A stretch of 64,000 bases of DNA from Hymenobacter metallicola (GTDB lineage: Bacteria; Bacteroidota; Bacteroidia; Cytophagales; Hymenobacteraceae), in contig NZ_SRMB01000001.1 of NCBI RefSeq assembly GCF_004745645.1, positions 1-64,000 of the forward strand, written 5' to 3'. Shown here piece after piece: positions 1 to 7,890 of the stretch (position 1 is the first letter of the stretch; each line of letters opens with the position of its first letter). Under the pieces are notes generated by a model. It did not search any database, was not told the DNA's origin, and worked only from the letters and a program-made list of their open reading frames with translations. The position numbers and the translations under genes are program-made.

Positions 1-62
1 CAGTTAAGCCCCGTAGCGCCTATGGTACTACCTTCACCGGTGGGAGAGTCGGTCGCCGCCAA
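1..62 (+). rRNA. rrf: 5S ribosomal RNA, 3' end (partial)
   Basis: The first 62 bases match the conserved 3' half of bacterial 5S rRNA: the AGTTAAGCCCC segment, then GCGCCTATGGTACT, then GGTGGGAGAGTCGGTCGCC. The 5' part lies before the window, so an rRNA operon ends here. A strong terminator hairpin follows within 15 bases. Mature 3' end estimated. Confidence 0.88.
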
Positions 63-74
63 CCTTTTTCTACC

Positions 75-115
75 ACGCCCCCTCGCGACCTTGTGCTGCG
101 AGGGGGCGTCGTCGT
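75..115 (+). terminator. rRNA operon terminator
   Basis: A perfect 12-bp stem pairs 75-86 with 98-109 around an 11-base loop, directly after the 5S rRNA. The tail is only moderately T-rich (GTCGTCGTTT). Bases 116-335 hold no gene that I can support. Confidence 0.75.
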
Positions 116-335
116 TTCCAGCCCCCCGCACCCGGGTGCCCCGACGGCCGGACGCGGGCGTGGGTCCGTGCCGGGCTCCTGTAGAAAGACGAATTTGTAT
201 GAATCTTCAATTAGGCAGCATAATTTGATAGTCGAGCTAAATATGTTGGAATGGAGTAGAAAACGATGCCTATTTTGAATAAGTGAGGTGTCTTTCATTG
301 TTACTACCTTCACAGACAGACTTATTTAGCTTTTG

Positions 336-2399
336 ATGACCCTGACTTATCCCTGGTTTCTGCTTGGACTGCTCTCGATAGCCATACCGGTTATAATTCA
401 TTTCTTTGAATTACGAAAACCTCAGCGCTTGTTGTTTACGAACGTTGGGTTCATTCGGGAAATAAAGCTGGTTACCGCGCGCCAACGCCAGATTAGACAC
501 CTCCTTATATTATTTGCTCGAATCGGGTTTTTAGTATTTCTGGTTCTGCTTTTTTGTCAACCTTTTATTCCCGCGCCTGAACAGCAAAGCACCACAGTAG
601 CCACAGTAGCAGCTGTAGTTGATACTTCCCCTAGCATGATAGTGGAGGGCGAAAAGGGAGGAGCATTGTTGGATGAGGCGGTAGAAGAGGCGCAAGAGCT
701 TCCTCGTGTGTATCCAGCGTCTGCGCGTTATCTATTACCGGCTACATCTGGCACCGTTTTAACAGCCTCTGCTTTTCAAAATGCAGTCCAGCAGCTTACA
801 ATTTCTGGTCAAGCTCGCAGCTTAAAAAGCTCCTTGGAGCGTGGTGCTACGAGTAGCCAGGGTTCCTCACAAACTTTCGTCTTTTCCGACTTTCAAAAGG
901 GTAGTTTTGCTCCTCAGGCTTTGCTAGCGGATACTATTAACCCGGTGTACCTCGTTCCGCTAACGGGGAAGCAGACTGCTAACGTGTTTATTGATAGTGT
1001 GCTTCTCGATGATGCTTTCGTGCGCCCGGGTGCTGATATAAATCTGCGGGTACGTTTGCGGAATGGTGGTGTAGCCGATGCTGCTAACTGTCAGGTAAAA
1101 GTCTTTGTTGGGGCTCAGCAGGTTGCTGCTTATCAGGCAACGGTAAAAGCTCATGAAAGTGTTGTGTCTAGTGTGCGCCTCAGATTAGATGGACCGGCGG
1201 TTCAACAGTGCCGGGTTGAGGTGGAGGATTTCCCCGTCGTTTTTGACAATACCTATTACTTTACACTGCAGGCCTCCCCACAGATACGCATTCTGGACAT
1301 ATCCTCTCAGCAAGCTGCCGCGGTGGGACGTGTGTATAATAATGAAGAGATGTTCGCGTATACAAATTCTTCTGCGCAGCAACTGAACTATAGTCAGCTC
1401 AATACTGCCAATCTTATTGTGCTAGAAGAGGTAACGCGGCTCGATAATGCAATGCGGGAAAATTTGCGGCGGGCTGTGGGACAGGGCGCCACACTGGTGA
1501 TTATACCACCCGCGGGCGTTGCAAAAGTCCAGCAGGACTACAGTGGTTTTTTTCGGGACTTGGGAATTGCGGGTGTTCAATGGGAAAATGTTGCGTCAGC
1601 CGCACCTGCTCTGCAGGACGTAGCCGCACCTGACCTGCAAAACCCCTTCTTCCAAGATGTCTTTACCTCCTCTAATCAGCGGGCTGTAATGCCCAAAGTA
1701 GCGCCCGTGCTGCGCTGGTCACGTTCGGGAGCCGATATTCTGAAGATGCGCAACGGTGATGGATACTTAGGTTCTTTCTCTAGTGGCAAAGGGAAAGTGT
1801 ATCTGTTTGCGGCTCCCTTCCAAAATGCGTATTCCGACTTCACCCAGCATGCCTTGTTTGTGCCGGTAATGTATCGTTTGGCCATGCTAAGCTATCAGAC
1901 GGAGCAGCGGGTGGCGTACCGACTAAATCAGACTAATATAGCTTTGCGGCTGGCGTCGGAGGTAAAGGTTCAAGGAGATGAACCGGTAGTGAGCTTGCGT
2001 AAAGATAGCCTGACGGCTATTCCGGCTCAGCGGTGGGAGTCCGGGACGTTGCGCCTGACTATTCCCGCTGCAGTGCAGGTTCCGGGGTTCTATGAGGTAA
2101 TTTATAATGGCAAGATCCTGACCACGCTAGCCTTGAATATTGACAAAGCAGAATCAGAGCTGGCTTATTATTCCGCAGCGGAACTCCGGCAGCTTATTGG
2201 GTCAAATCATCCTACCATTCAAGTGTACGAACACGGGGCCGACCGTTCGGTAGCCGCTCATTATAAAGCCCAGCGGGTTGGGACGCCCTTATGGCGCTAC
2301 TGCCTGCTAATGGCGCTGGCCTGTTTGCTGACCGAGGTACTATTGCTCCGCTTTGCTGGCAAAGGCAAGCCTGCTCCGGTACCGGCAATGGCGGCCTAA
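336..2399 (+). CDS. BatA-domain / VWA-like double-transmembrane protein
   Basis: This 687-residue protein begins with the aerotolerance (BatA-type) N-terminal domain: a hydrophobic helix (about 5-25), the FFELRKPQRLLFTNVGF region, then a second helix (about 55-75). A von Willebrand A-like segment follows with a DTSPSM metal-site motif. Long beta-rich periplasmic parts lead to a last helix near the C-terminus (LLMALACLLTEVLLL). Bacteroidota proteins of this kind sit in the inner membrane and their role is poorly defined. The ATG at 336 is preferred over the TTG just before it. The gene is visibly less GC-rich than most of the window. It probably starts a forward run with the DUF4199 and glycosyltransferase genes. 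Confidence 0.85.
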   Translation: MTLTYPWFLLGLLSIAIPVIIHFFELRKPQRLLFTNVGFIREIKLVTARQRQIRHLLILFARIGFLVFLVLLFCQPFIPAPEQQSTTVATVAAVVDTSPSMIVEGEKGGALLDEAVEEAQELPRVYPASARYLLPATSGTVLTASAFQNAVQQLTISGQARSLKSSLERGATSSQGSSQTFVFSDFQKGSFAPQALLADTINPVYLVPLTGKQTANVFIDSVLLDDAFVRPGADINLRVRLRNGGVADAANCQVKVFVGAQQVAAYQATVKAHESVVSSVRLRLDGPAVQQCRVEVEDFPVVFDNTYYFTLQASPQIRILDISSQQAAAVGRVYNNEEMFAYTNSSAQQLNYSQLNTANLIVLEEVTRLDNAMRENLRRAVGQGATLVIIPPAGVAKVQQDYSGFFRDLGIAGVQWENVASAAPALQDVAAPDLQNPFFQDVFTSSNQRAVMPKVAPVLRWSRSGADILKMRNGDGYLGSFSSGKGKVYLFAAPFQNAYSDFTQHALFVPVMYRLAMLSYQTEQRVAYRLNQTNIALRLASEVKVQGDEPVVSLRKDSLTAIPAQRWESGTLRLTIPAAVQVPGFYEVIYNGKILTTLALNIDKAESELAYYSAAELRQLIGSNHPTIQVYEHGADRSVAAHYKAQRVGTPLWRYCLLMALACLLTEVLLLRFAGKGKPAPVPAMAA

Positions 2400-2451
2400 A
2401 TGCAGAGTTAGGGCAAAGTATCTATCTTGCCACCTCACTTGCCGTTAATCT

Positions 2452-2982
2452 GTGCCAACTGAAGTTTCCCCTACGAATTCTGTGTTGCGAATGGCCCTGC
2501 GCTTTGGCGTAGGGGCTGGTGTAATCTGTACGCTTTGGCTGGTTGGCCTACTCTTAACCGGGAACGACCCCTTCGGGCCGAAGCGCCTGATGGTCATTTT
2601 TTTGCCCCCAATAGCGGTACTCGCCGCGCAGTGGTTCTTGAGAAAGCAACTGCAGCCTGAGGGTCCCGGACTCAAAAGAGCCATAGGGACGGGGATACTG
2701 ACAGCCGTAATAGCCGCGACAGTGTCGGCTATGGGCGTATACGGGGTGGCTCAGCTAGCCGGTCCCGAGCAGATTGCGAAAAGTAAAGCCGAGATGCTCA
2801 AAATTGCGGAGGGCTCCCGCGCCGACTACTTGCGGCAGCCGGGTGGTAAAGAGCAGTACGAGCGTACCATCCAAGGGCTGCAGAGCATTACGGCCAAAGG
2901 TTTAGCAACAGATGATTTTATGAAGAAACTGCTTTTCGGTTTGCTGCTAAGTTTGCCCGGCGGAATCTTTCTGCGCAAATAG
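2452..2982 (+). CDS. DUF4199 family membrane protein
   Basis: A 176-residue membrane protein with four predicted helices: about 17-33, 45-62, 77-100 and a C-terminal one. A charged, soluble segment (AKSKAEMLKIAEGSRADY and onward) sits between helices 3 and 4, which is the DUF4199 layout found in Bacteroidota. Function unknown. The start is GTG at 2452; an internal ATG at 2491 would cut into the first helix. It is followed 38 bp later by a second member of the same family, so the two are tandem paralogs. Confidence 0.8.
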   Translation: MPTEVSPTNSVLRMALRFGVGAGVICTLWLVGLLLTGNDPFGPKRLMVIFLPPIAVLAAQWFLRKQLQPEGPGLKRAIGTGILTAVIAATVSAMGVYGVAQLAGPEQIAKSKAEMLKIAEGSRADYLRQPGGKEQYERTIQGLQSITAKGLATDDFMKKLLFGLLLSLPGGIFLRK

Positions 2983-3020
2983 CTGCCGCTGTTGCTCTCT
3001 ACACTCACCCTTTTCAGCTT

Positions 3021-3542
3021 ATGGAAAACTCTGCTGCTCCTTCCGCTACTAGCATTGGCTTGCGCTATGGCCTTCTGGTCGGGCTCATCATCTGCCTAGC
3101 CTCCTTTATTATCCGGTTGCTTATAACGGACCCCAACAGTCCGATTAACAACATCATCTACGTGGTGCTGATTGTTGGAATTATCTTGGCTCATCGGGAC
3201 TATAAAGCTCAAAACCAAGGGTTCCTTTCCTTTGGCCAGGGCTTAGGCCTGGGGTTGTTAACAGCTCTGGTCGCCGGACTGGTTACGGGCCTCTTCTCCT
3301 ATATCTATGCCGAGTATATTGACCCGGAGTATATGAGCACTATTATCGAAGCAATGCGCACCCAAATGGAAACCCAAGGGCGCAGTGCCGAGCAGATCGA
3401 AACGACTGTGGGCTGGATGACCAAGATGATGAGCGGCCCGATTGTAATTGGTACGGTCTTGCTGTCGATGCTCTTCTGGGGCCTGATTATTTCCCTGATT
3501 ACCTCTGCTTTCACCAAGCATAACCGCCCTGAGTTTGAGTAA
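3021..3542 (+). CDS. DUF4199 family membrane protein, second copy
   Basis: A 173-residue protein with the same plan as its upstream neighbour: two N-terminal helices, a helix-loop with GQGLGLGLLTALVAGLVTG, a soluble region rich in Glu/Met/Gln (about 100-135) and a last helix with a GPIVIGTVLLSMLFWGLI core. The family is known but its role is not. The start is ATG. The stop overlaps the next gene's TTG start by 8 bases, which suggests translational coupling with the glycosyltransferase. Confidence 0.82.
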   Translation: MENSAAPSATSIGLRYGLLVGLIICLASFIIRLLITDPNSPINNIIYVVLIVGIILAHRDYKAQNQGFLSFGQGLGLGLLTALVAGLVTGLFSYIYAEYIDPEYMSTIIEAMRTQMETQGRSAEQIETTVGWMTKMMSGPIVIGTVLLSMLFWGLIISLITSAFTKHNRPEFE

Positions 3543-4524
3543 GCGTTTGACGTCTCATTTTCCCGTTGAGCTATCCATTGTCATCCCCCTGCTCAATGAG
3601 GCGGAATCATTGCCGGAGCTGACGCGCTGGATCAACCGGGTGCTCAGCCAGCATGGGTTAACCTATGAGGTAATCCTGGTGGATGATGGCTCAACGGATG
3701 CATCGTGGGAGGTGATTGAGGAACTGGCCCAAACGGATACCCACCTGCGGGGGATTCGCTTCAACCGGAATTATGGGAAATCGGCGGCCCTGAATACGGG
3801 CTTTCGCGAAACGACCGGCCGGGTGGTGTGCACGATGGATGCCGACCTGCAGGATTCCCCCGAAGAGTTGCCCGAGCTCTACCGCATGATTGTAGAGGAG
3901 CGCTATGACTTGGTAAGCGGCTGGAAGAAGAAGCGCTTCGACCCACTGAGTAAGACCATCCCCACCAAACTCTTTAACGGCGCCACGCGCTGGATTTCGG
4001 GCATTAGCCTGCACGATTTCAACTGCGGCCTGAAAGCCTACGACCAGCGCGTGGTCAAAGGCATTGAGGTGTACGGCGAGATGCACCGCTATATTCCGGT
4101 TATTGCCAAGTGGAACGGCTTCGGGCGCATTGGTGAAAAGGCCGTGCAGCACCAGGAACGTAAGTACGGTGTAACAAAGTTTGGGCTGGAACGCTTCGTC
4201 TACGGCTTCCTGGATCTGATGTCCATCACCTTCGTCAGCCGGTTCCGGCGGCGGCCCATGCACTTTTTTGGTACCCTGGGCTCGGTTTCGTTTCTGGTGG
4301 GTATGCTGATAACGCTGTGGCTGGTAGTTGAAAAGGTATATCTGGCGCACTACAACCTCCGGGCCCGCGACGTAACCGACCAGCCACTGTTTTTTCTGGC
4401 GTTGGTAGCCGTTATTGTGGGTATGCAACTGTTCTTAGCCGGTTTTCTGGCCGAAATGGTGCAGCTCAACGGTCCGCGGCGCAACGACTATCTGATTCGG
4501 GACAAAATCAACTTACCAGACTAA
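3535..4524 (+). CDS. GT2 family glycosyltransferase, GtrB/DPM-like, with C-terminal membrane anchor
   Basis: A 329-residue enzyme. The N-terminal GT-A fold shows SIVIPLLNEAESL, the nucleotide-binding VDDGSTD, the metal-binding MDADLQDSPEE and the acceptor-side HDFNCGLKAY. Two transmembrane helices follow (about 243-265 and 282-308). This is the layout of polyprenyl-phosphate sugar transferases that load a lipid carrier at the inner membrane, so a role in cell-surface polysaccharide or glycan assembly is likely. The start is TTG overlapping the DUF4199 stop; the GT4 gene begins 6 bp after its stop. Confidence 0.88.
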   Translation: MSKRLTSHFPVELSIVIPLLNEAESLPELTRWINRVLSQHGLTYEVILVDDGSTDASWEVIEELAQTDTHLRGIRFNRNYGKSAALNTGFRETTGRVVCTMDADLQDSPEELPELYRMIVEERYDLVSGWKKKRFDPLSKTIPTKLFNGATRWISGISLHDFNCGLKAYDQRVVKGIEVYGEMHRYIPVIAKWNGFGRIGEKAVQHQERKYGVTKFGLERFVYGFLDLMSITFVSRFRRRPMHFFGTLGSVSFLVGMLITLWLVVEKVYLAHYNLRARDVTDQPLFFLALVAVIVGMQLFLAGFLAEMVQLNGPRRNDYLIRDKINLPD

Positions 4525-4530
4525 CTCCTC

Positions 4531-5658
4531 GTGGCACGCGTCGTCATTATCGGTCCGGCTTACCCGCTGCGCGGCGGCCTTGCTACGTACAATGAGCGGC
4601 TGGCCCGGGCCTTCCGCGAAGCCGGCGACGAGGTGCGGATTGTGACCTTTAGCCTACAATACCCCGATTTTCTATTTCCCGGACAGACGCAGTTTAGCAC
4701 CGAGCCCGGCCCCACCGACCTGAACATTGAGGTCAGTATCAACTCCGTGAACCCGCTCTCGTGGTGGGCAGTGGGGGAGAAGCTGCGGCGGGAAAAGCCG
4801 GATTTAGTTATTTTTCGTTTCTGGCTGCCATTCATGGGCCCCGCGCTGGGCACCATCGCCCGGCTGGTCCGACGCAACCGCCACACGCGCGTCGTGGCCA
4901 TTACCGACAACGTTATTCCCCACGAAAAGCGGCCCGGTGACCGGCCCCTGACGCGTTACTTTCTTTCCGCGTGCCATGGTTTCGTGACGATGTCGCGCTC
5001 CGTACTAGCCGACTTGCGCCGCCTGCACTTCAAGCAACCCGCCCACTACCAGCCCCATCCGCTGTACGATAATTTTGGGGCGCTTAAAGCCAAACCGGCC
5101 GCCCTGCAGGCCCTACAGCTCGACCCACAGTACGACTATCTGTTGTTTTTTGGCTTTATCCGGGCCTATAAGGGGCTGGATATTCTGCTCGAAGCCTTTG
5201 CCGACCCGCGCCTGCGCCAGCTGCCCGTGAAGCTTATTGTAGCCGGGGAGTACTACGAGGATGCCGCGCCCTACGAAGCCTTAATCAAGCAGTACGACCT
5301 GGAAAGCCGCTTAATACGGGCCACCGACTTCATCCCCAACGAGAAAGTAGCCGACTACTTCTGCGCGGCCGATATGGTAGTGCAGCCCTATAAAAACGCC
5401 ACGCAGAGCGGCGTATCCCAGATTGCCTACCACTTCGAGCGGCCCATGCTGGTCACCGACGTGGGCGGCCTGGCCGAACTGATTCCCGACGGGGAAGTGG
5501 GCTACGTGGTGAAGCCCACGCCCAAAGCCATAGCCGATGCCTTGGTTGATTTTTATGAGCACCAGCGTGAGTCGGAGCTGGCGGCGGGCGTGTGGGCCAA
5601 GAAAAAGGAGTTTTCGTGGAGTGAGATGGTGGCCGCCCTGAAGGCGGTAGCGCAATAG
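4531..5658 (+). CDS. GT4 family glycosyltransferase
   Basis: A 375-residue soluble GT-B enzyme. The N-terminal acceptor domain opens with ARVVIIGPAYPLRGGLATY (Gly-rich loop). The C-terminal donor domain contains FFGFIRAYKGLDILLEAF and the nucleotide-sugar segment NATQSGVSQIAYHFERPMLV followed by DVGGLAELI. GT4 enzymes transfer a sugar from a nucleotide donor to a glycan or lipid acceptor; the substrate cannot be told. The start is GTG, 6 bp after the GT2 stop, so the two are one unit and may act on the same surface glycan. The gene ends 26 bp from the convergent GT9 gene. Confidence 0.88.
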   Translation: MARVVIIGPAYPLRGGLATYNERLARAFREAGDEVRIVTFSLQYPDFLFPGQTQFSTEPGPTDLNIEVSINSVNPLSWWAVGEKLRREKPDLVIFRFWLPFMGPALGTIARLVRRNRHTRVVAITDNVIPHEKRPGDRPLTRYFLSACHGFVTMSRSVLADLRRLHFKQPAHYQPHPLYDNFGALKAKPAALQALQLDPQYDYLLFFGFIRAYKGLDILLEAFADPRLRQLPVKLIVAGEYYEDAAPYEALIKQYDLESRLIRATDFIPNEKVADYFCAADMVVQPYKNATQSGVSQIAYHFERPMLVTDVGGLAELIPDGEVGYVVKPTPKAIADALVDFYEHQRESELAAGVWAKKKEFSWSEMVAALKAVAQ

Positions 5659-5684
5659 CAGGCTGTTCTATTAGTCAGGTGATA

Positions 5685-6779
5685 TTACACTGCCACGCTG
5701 GCCTGCACGGCCGCGAATACCTTATCGGCCGGCAGCTCTTCCATACAACTGGTGCCCAGCTTGCAGGTGCCCCGGTAAAAGCACACGCACTGCCGGTCGG
5801 GCTGCACGAGCTGGCCCCGACCGTAGAGGTCGAATTCGTAGGGGTTGAAAATGTTGTTCATCAGCACCGTCGGCTTTTGCAGGGCAATGCTGATATGCAT
5901 GGCCATCGTCACTTGGGTCACGATGCCGTCCATCTGGTACATCAGGTTGATAAATTGCTCCAGCGGGAAAGTACCCAGATACGTAGCACCGGTGGCGGCC
6001 TGCAAACGTCGGTTGCGCTCATCCTCGGCCGTGCCGCCCAGCAGCACCGGGGCGTAGCCGGCCTGCTGCAGCTGCCCGATCAGGCTCAGCCATTTGTCAT
6101 CCGACCACAGGCGGGTCGTCCACCGGTCGCCGCAGCCGGTATTCAGGCCGATGCGGGGCTTGCCAACGGGTAGAGCGCTCCAGTCGTAGCCCTTATCCTG
6201 GTGGGTATCGAACACGTACTCTTCGTGCTGAAATTCGAAGCCACAGAGCTCGAAGATTTCCTGGACGTAGGGCTTCTGGTTGCGCTGGCTGAGCTCGTCG
6301 AACACGCCGGTCAAAAACTTATGGTTGGCTAGTTCGTTGCTGGGCCAGGCCACGCCATTGGGCAGCAGCGTATAGCCAAACTTTTGCTTGGCCCGAATCG
6401 TGTCGTGCAGGGCACAGGCTTCCTTGTCTTTGTCCAGGTTCAGCAAAAGGTCAAACTCCCGGGCCTGCAGGTGCAGCACACTGGTCAGCTCCAGCTTCAG
6501 AATCTCATCAATGGCACCGGCCGGCAGAATAGCCGGCGTGTGCGTAAGCCAGGTGATTTTGGCCTGCGGATACTCCTGACGCAGCCGCCGCAGCAGGGGA
6601 GTAGTCCGGATAACGTCGCCGATAGCCCCAAGCTTGATAATAAGGATGCGCTGCTGGACCGGGGCATACTCGGGGCAGCCGGCGCACTGGTAGCCGTGCT
6701 CTTTATTGGGGCGGCAAGGAATATCACCGCGGAAATGGCGGCAGTCGGGATGAACGAGGATGCCGTTGAGGTCGGGCAT
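5685..6779 (-). CDS. GT9 family (heptosyltransferase-like) protein with Cys-rich N-terminus
   Basis: A 364-residue protein of the ADP-heptose:LPS heptosyltransferase superfamily. The core starts at about residue 44 with RILIIKLGAIGDVIRTTPLL and carries GLNTGCGDRWTTRLW and the C-terminal-domain signature QVTMAMHISIALQKPTVLM. Such enzymes add heptose or another sugar to the LPS core. It is unusual in having a 40-residue leader with Cys13, Cys22, Cys32 and Cys35, and a C-terminal stretch with four more cysteines (QCVCFYRGTCKLGTSC), which suggest metal binding or disulfides. It faces the GT2/GT4 pair. Confidence 0.85.
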   Translation of the reverse strand: MPDLNGILVHPDCRHFRGDIPCRPNKEHGYQCAGCPEYAPVQQRILIIKLGAIGDVIRTTPLLRRLRQEYPQAKITWLTHTPAILPAGAIDEILKLELTSVLHLQAREFDLLLNLDKDKEACALHDTIRAKQKFGYTLLPNGVAWPSNELANHKFLTGVFDELSQRNQKPYVQEIFELCGFEFQHEEYVFDTHQDKGYDWSALPVGKPRIGLNTGCGDRWTTRLWSDDKWLSLIGQLQQAGYAPVLLGGTAEDERNRRLQAATGATYLGTFPLEQFINLMYQMDGIVTQVTMAMHISIALQKPTVLMNNIFNPYEFDLYGRGQLVQPDRQCVCFYRGTCKLGTSCMEELPADKVFAAVQASVAV

Positions 6780-6942
6780 GAGAAATTCAGGGGCAGATTA
6801 GCCGCTAAAATTAGCAGGCTTTAGGGGATAAAGCACGCGCGTAGGCAAGCCAGGGCTCCTGATCGGCCTATTCGGGGGTAACTACCCGCTATTCCAGTTT
6901 GACCGGCCGGGTGGTTTACCGGCAGTAGCCAGGCGAAGCGAC

Positions 6943-7617
6943 CTAGATAAGATCGAAGGCCTGAGCGTACTGCACCAAATCATAGCCTGATTCCAGGTGG
7001 AGCTTTTGCTTGATATTGCGGCGGTGGGTTTCAGCGGTTTGCACCGAAATAAACAGGGATTGAGAAATTTCTGGCGCGCTGCGGCCCAGGGCCAGATGCC
7101 GTAGCACTTCGCACTCGCGCTTGGTGAGTTGGCCAAACTTGCCGTGGTTGCGGCGCAGAAAATTGTTTTCCTCCAGCAGCCGGGTTGCCTTAATCGAAAC
7201 CGAGCTGGTGGGGTCGATGGGGCAGGCAAAGCACAGACCCAGCAGCGGCAGGCCGTCGTCGCCGCGCAACAGAATCCGGATTGAACTCAGGTACCAGCTC
7301 CAGTCGGGGCTTTGGAGTATGCGCACCTGCTGAAAAAAGGTCACGATTTGATTCAGGTCGTTTTGTGCGAGCAGCGCCATAATCTTGGGCACATACTCGG
7401 CCGATTCCTGCTGGTTGAAAAAGCGGGTGTGGTACTCCGGTCCCAGAGCAATTATCTCGGCCAAGGTGGTGCCCAGCACCTGCAGGCCCGGGCGCGACAT
7501 GTACTCTACGCACTGATTCCGGATGTTATGAATTATAACGATGCCAGGATAGTAGTCGGCGGTGGCCGCAACCTCGGCAATTTTAGCCGCAATCAGCGTG
7601 TACGAGTTGGGCTGCAT
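6943..7617 (-). CDS. PAS-like LuxR-type transcriptional regulator
   Basis: A 224-residue regulator. Residues about 20-140 form a PAS-like sensor domain (GIVIIHNIRNQCVEYMSRPG, later WSWYLSSIRILLRGDDGLP). The C-terminal 60 residues are a LuxR/FixJ helix-turn-helix: LTKRECEVLRHLALGRSAPE then SQSLFISVQTAETHRRNIKQ. No receiver aspartate pattern is seen, so it probably senses a small ligand or cofactor directly rather than a phosphorelay. It stands alone; the A+T-rich stretch upstream (7618-7700) probably holds its promoter. Similar free-standing PAS-HTH proteins are common in Hymenobacter relatives; target genes unknown. Confidence 0.82.
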   Translation of the reverse strand: MQPNSYTLIAAKIAEVAATADYYPGIVIIHNIRNQCVEYMSRPGLQVLGTTLAEIIALGPEYHTRFFNQQESAEYVPKIMALLAQNDLNQIVTFFQQVRILQSPDWSWYLSSIRILLRGDDGLPLLGLCFACPIDPTSSVSIKATRLLEENNFLRRNHGKFGQLTKRECEVLRHLALGRSAPEISQSLFISVQTAETHRRNIKQKLHLESGYDLVQYAQAFDLI

Positions 7618-7825
7618 AGGTGGAGAGTGGAGCAGAGTAGGGTAATTCTAGATAAAAATAGATTTTTATTAATATAGTATAAGGCCTATTCGGTCAATTC
7701 CCCGCTGGCAGTCGGCTCTACCCGACCAACCGGTACTAATTCTCGTTAAGTCACTTCCCCGTTTCTGAATAGCAGCTACTTCCTTGTCTGCAAAGCTGGG
7801 TCTTTCCCTACTTAGGAGCACCGAA

Positions 7826-7859
7826 AAGCCCCGGCCCACCCGAAGGTGAACCGGGGCTT
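7826..7859 (-). terminator. Terminator after the T9SS cargo gene
   Basis: The stem AAGCCCCGG (7826-7834) pairs with 7851-7859. On the minus strand it is followed by TTTTCGG, giving a good intrinsic terminator 32 bp past the cargo gene's stop. Bases 7618-7825 between the two genes show only A+T-rich probable promoter sequence. Confidence 0.8.
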
Positions 7860-7890
7860 ATGTCAGTAAGCTAAGCTTGCTGGAGCAGAT

